Shown in pieces: positions 13,590 through 14,948 of a stretch of DNA of 14,948 nucleotides. Made by a program: the position numbers and the translations under genes. The DNA lies in NCBI GenBank assembly GCA_946479805.1, contig CAMLHP010000041.1, positions 1 to 14,948 of the forward strand, in the 5' to 3' direction. Every line of letters starts with the position of its first letter. The stretch's first letter is position 1. Below the pieces are notes generated by a model, which saw only the letters and a program-made list of their open reading frames with translations, did not search any database and was not told the DNA's origin. The DNA comes from an uncultured Gemmatimonadota bacterium (GTDB lineage Bacteria > Gemmatimonadota > Gemmatimonadetes > Gemmatimonadales > GWC2-71-9).

Positions 13590-14888
13590 ATGTTTGGATC
13601 TGGCTCGTTCAATCGCGCGCTGGCACCGGCCGGCTTGCTCGCGATGGGTTTTCTTGCGGCCTGCAGTGACTCCGGTCCACTGGCGCCCAACGAATCGCTC
13701 AACGGCGCTTCGTTCAAGAACTCACCGATCGTCATGCCCATGCTCCTCCCGTCCCCCGCAGAAGTAGTGGTGGCGATCGGGGATGCCGGCTCCTTCGAGT
13801 CGTTCACCGCCGACAACAGCGGCCGCGCCACAACCGAGTTCTGGGACAACAACTCGGCCGACAACAACGGTTCCACCACGTCCTGCAACATCGGCTTCTT
13901 CGCCGACGGCACCTTCAGCGGCGATTGCGACAACGTCACCGCCGGCACCGAGGCCAATGCGGGTGGCTTCACCCAGTACTGGGCCGACGGCCCGGAAGAC
14001 CGGGACGCGTCCGCCTTCATGTTCAGCGGCGACTTCGAGTACGAGGTGTCGCTGGTGGGTGCAGTGCACGGCTCGCCTAGCGAAGTGGGCTGGTTCACCG
14101 TCTCCGGCGGGGTCTACACGTTCCATCCCGTGGCGGCGTGGGGCAGCTCAACGCTCAACAACACCATCACCATCAATACCGGTGGCGACGACTGGGGCTT
14201 CTACATCAAGAATGCCTTCAATGCCCAGGTCGGCGGCTGCAGCGATCCCGACACCGACTGCTCTGACGCGGAAGGCAGCTTCGGGTCGATCCAGTTCCAG
14301 CAGTTCGCGCTCTTCACCAACGACGGCGGCACCGCCTACCTGGTGGGTGTCGAGGACAATGAACTGCTGCTGGACGAGACCGACCACCCGCTCGATTCCG
14401 ACTACAACGACTACATCTTCCGGGTCGAGCCGCAGGACGTGCCCGAGAGCCTCGAAGGCAGGATGACCGGCGGTGTCAGCAAGCTGGTTTCGGATGCAGG
14501 CGACACCGACGTGAGCGTGTCGATGACCATCCACTGCGATATCACGCTGTCGAACAACATCAATATCAACTGGGGCAACGGCAACCACTGGCACATCGAC
14601 AAGCCGCTCACCAGCGCGTTCTGCTCGCTGGTGGACGACCCGACCCCGCCGGTGGCGCCGATCAACACCTTCGAAGGCACCGCAGTGGGCGCCTACAACG
14701 GCGTTGATGGCTACCCGATCGAGTTCACCTTCGTTGACAATGGCGAGGGGAAAGGAATTGTGGACGCTGCAGGGTTCACCATCTACGAGCAGGATGGCAC
14801 CACCGTGCTGCTACAGGTGGACTTGCAGGACGCCGTCGAAGGCAATCTCCAGGCGCACTTCGACCAGCCGCACGGGCAGAAGCCGTAA
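13590..14888 (+). CDS. Secreted lipoprotein with DUF4114-like motif and C-terminal surface-protein module
   Basis: This 432-residue protein has a lipoprotein signal: a basic N-terminus, a hydrophobic core (about 11-22) and the lipobox L22-A-A-C25, then a Ser/Asp-rich linker. Residues about 60-280 are Asn/Asp/Gly-rich and beta-like. They end in H266-PLDSDYNDYIFRVEP, the Asp/Asn cluster seen at the end of DUF4114 domains, which may bind calcium. Residues about 283-427 resemble a module I recall from environmental surface proteins: 'GRMTGG', an 'HCD' strand, an 'NWGNGNHWHI' strand, an 'FEGTAVGAYNG' turn, then a 'DNGEGKG' loop where others have 'DAGEPG', and a final 'GNLQAH'. Four cysteines in the middle part (C99, C113, C217, C224) could form disulfides. 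The likely location is the outer membrane surface. The function is unknown. The TAA stop is also the first TAA of the adjoining tandem repeat. Confidence 0.78.
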   Translation: MFGSGSFNRALAPAGLLAMGFLAACSDSGPLAPNESLNGASFKNSPIVMPMLLPSPAEVVVAIGDAGSFESFTADNSGRATTEFWDNNSADNNGSTTSCNIGFFADGTFSGDCDNVTAGTEANAGGFTQYWADGPEDRDASAFMFSGDFEYEVSLVGAVHGSPSEVGWFTVSGGVYTFHPVAAWGSSTLNNTITINTGGDDWGFYIKNAFNAQVGGCSDPDTDCSDAEGSFGSIQFQQFALFTNDGGTAYLVGVEDNELLLDETDHPLDSDYNDYIFRVEPQDVPESLEGRMTGGVSKLVSDAGDTDVSVSMTIHCDITLSNNININWGNGNHWHIDKPLTSAFCSLVDDPTPPVAPINTFEGTAVGAYNGVDGYPIEFTFVDNGEGKGIVDAAGFTIYEQDGTTVLLQVDLQDAVEGNLQAHFDQPHGQKP

Positions 14889-14948
14889 GCGGCAAGGCGG
14901 TAAGGCGGTAAGGCGGTAAGGCGGTAAGGCGGTAAGGCGGTAAGGCGG
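14886..14948. repeat. 8-bp tandem repeat (TAAGGCGG)n running off the window end
   Basis: Six perfect copies of TAAGGCGG occupy 14901-14948. A variant copy, CAAGGCGG (14893-14900), and a 7-base variant, TAAGCGG (14886-14892), precede them. The array begins exactly at the TAA stop of the lipoprotein gene and is still perfect at the last base, so its true length is unknown. Because 8 is not a multiple of 3, consecutive units place TAA in all three plus-strand frames. Confidence 0.95.

Noticed and set aside
14886..14948. CRISPR array
   Set aside because: The units are 8 bases long and directly adjacent with no spacers.

Overview
The DNA is GC-rich (about two thirds by eye). Genes are packed tightly, GTG starts are frequent and start/stop codons overlap. 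Two Gram-negative-style lipoproteins sit at the right end. This suits a soil or sediment bacterium with an outer membrane. Gemmatimonadota is my best guess from the overall style, but nothing in the window proves the phylum.

Positions 2-12564 read as one plus-strand transcription unit of ten genes. At every junction the genes overlap or lie 1 base apart. The order is: the C-terminal end of a family 5 (peptide/oligosaccharide type) ABC substrate-binding protein; a GHMP sugar kinase; a 907-residue heparinase II/III-type lyase with a C-terminal CBM9/DOMON-like domain and no signal peptide; a class III PLP aminotransferase resembling glutamate-1-semialdehyde aminomutase; two amidohydrolase-2 family proteins, the first with an intact metal site and the second largely without; a DapA/NanA-type aldolase; a dihydroorotate-dehydrogenase-like TIM barrel; an enolase-superfamily protein of the N-succinylamino-acid racemase/OSBS type; and two tandem, dissimilar CPA2-type cation/proton antiporter-like proteins.

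The first nine genes look like a catabolic island. An oligomer would be imported by the ABC system and cleaved inside the cell by the lyase. Its products would then be processed by a kinase, a transaminase, hydrolases, an aldolase, a flavin-type barrel and a racemase/dehydratase-type enzyme. The substrate cannot be read from sequence. A polymer of an amino sugar or uronic acid is the simplest guess. I do not recognise this gene combination as a characterised pathway, and it is the best candidate in the window for an undescribed system.

The operon ends at 12564 in a strong 12-bp-stem hairpin, facing a convergent DUF4382 lipoprotein gene (12581-13198, minus strand). A 391-bp divergent intergenic region (13199-13589) follows. 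It holds two adjacent GCAA-N4-TTGC dyads, a sigma70-like promoter candidate and two leader hairpins. Next comes a 432-residue secreted lipoprotein (13590-14888) with a DUF4114-like Asp-rich motif and a C-terminal surface-protein module. The window ends inside an 8-bp tandem repeat (TAAGGCGG)n that begins at that gene's stop codon.
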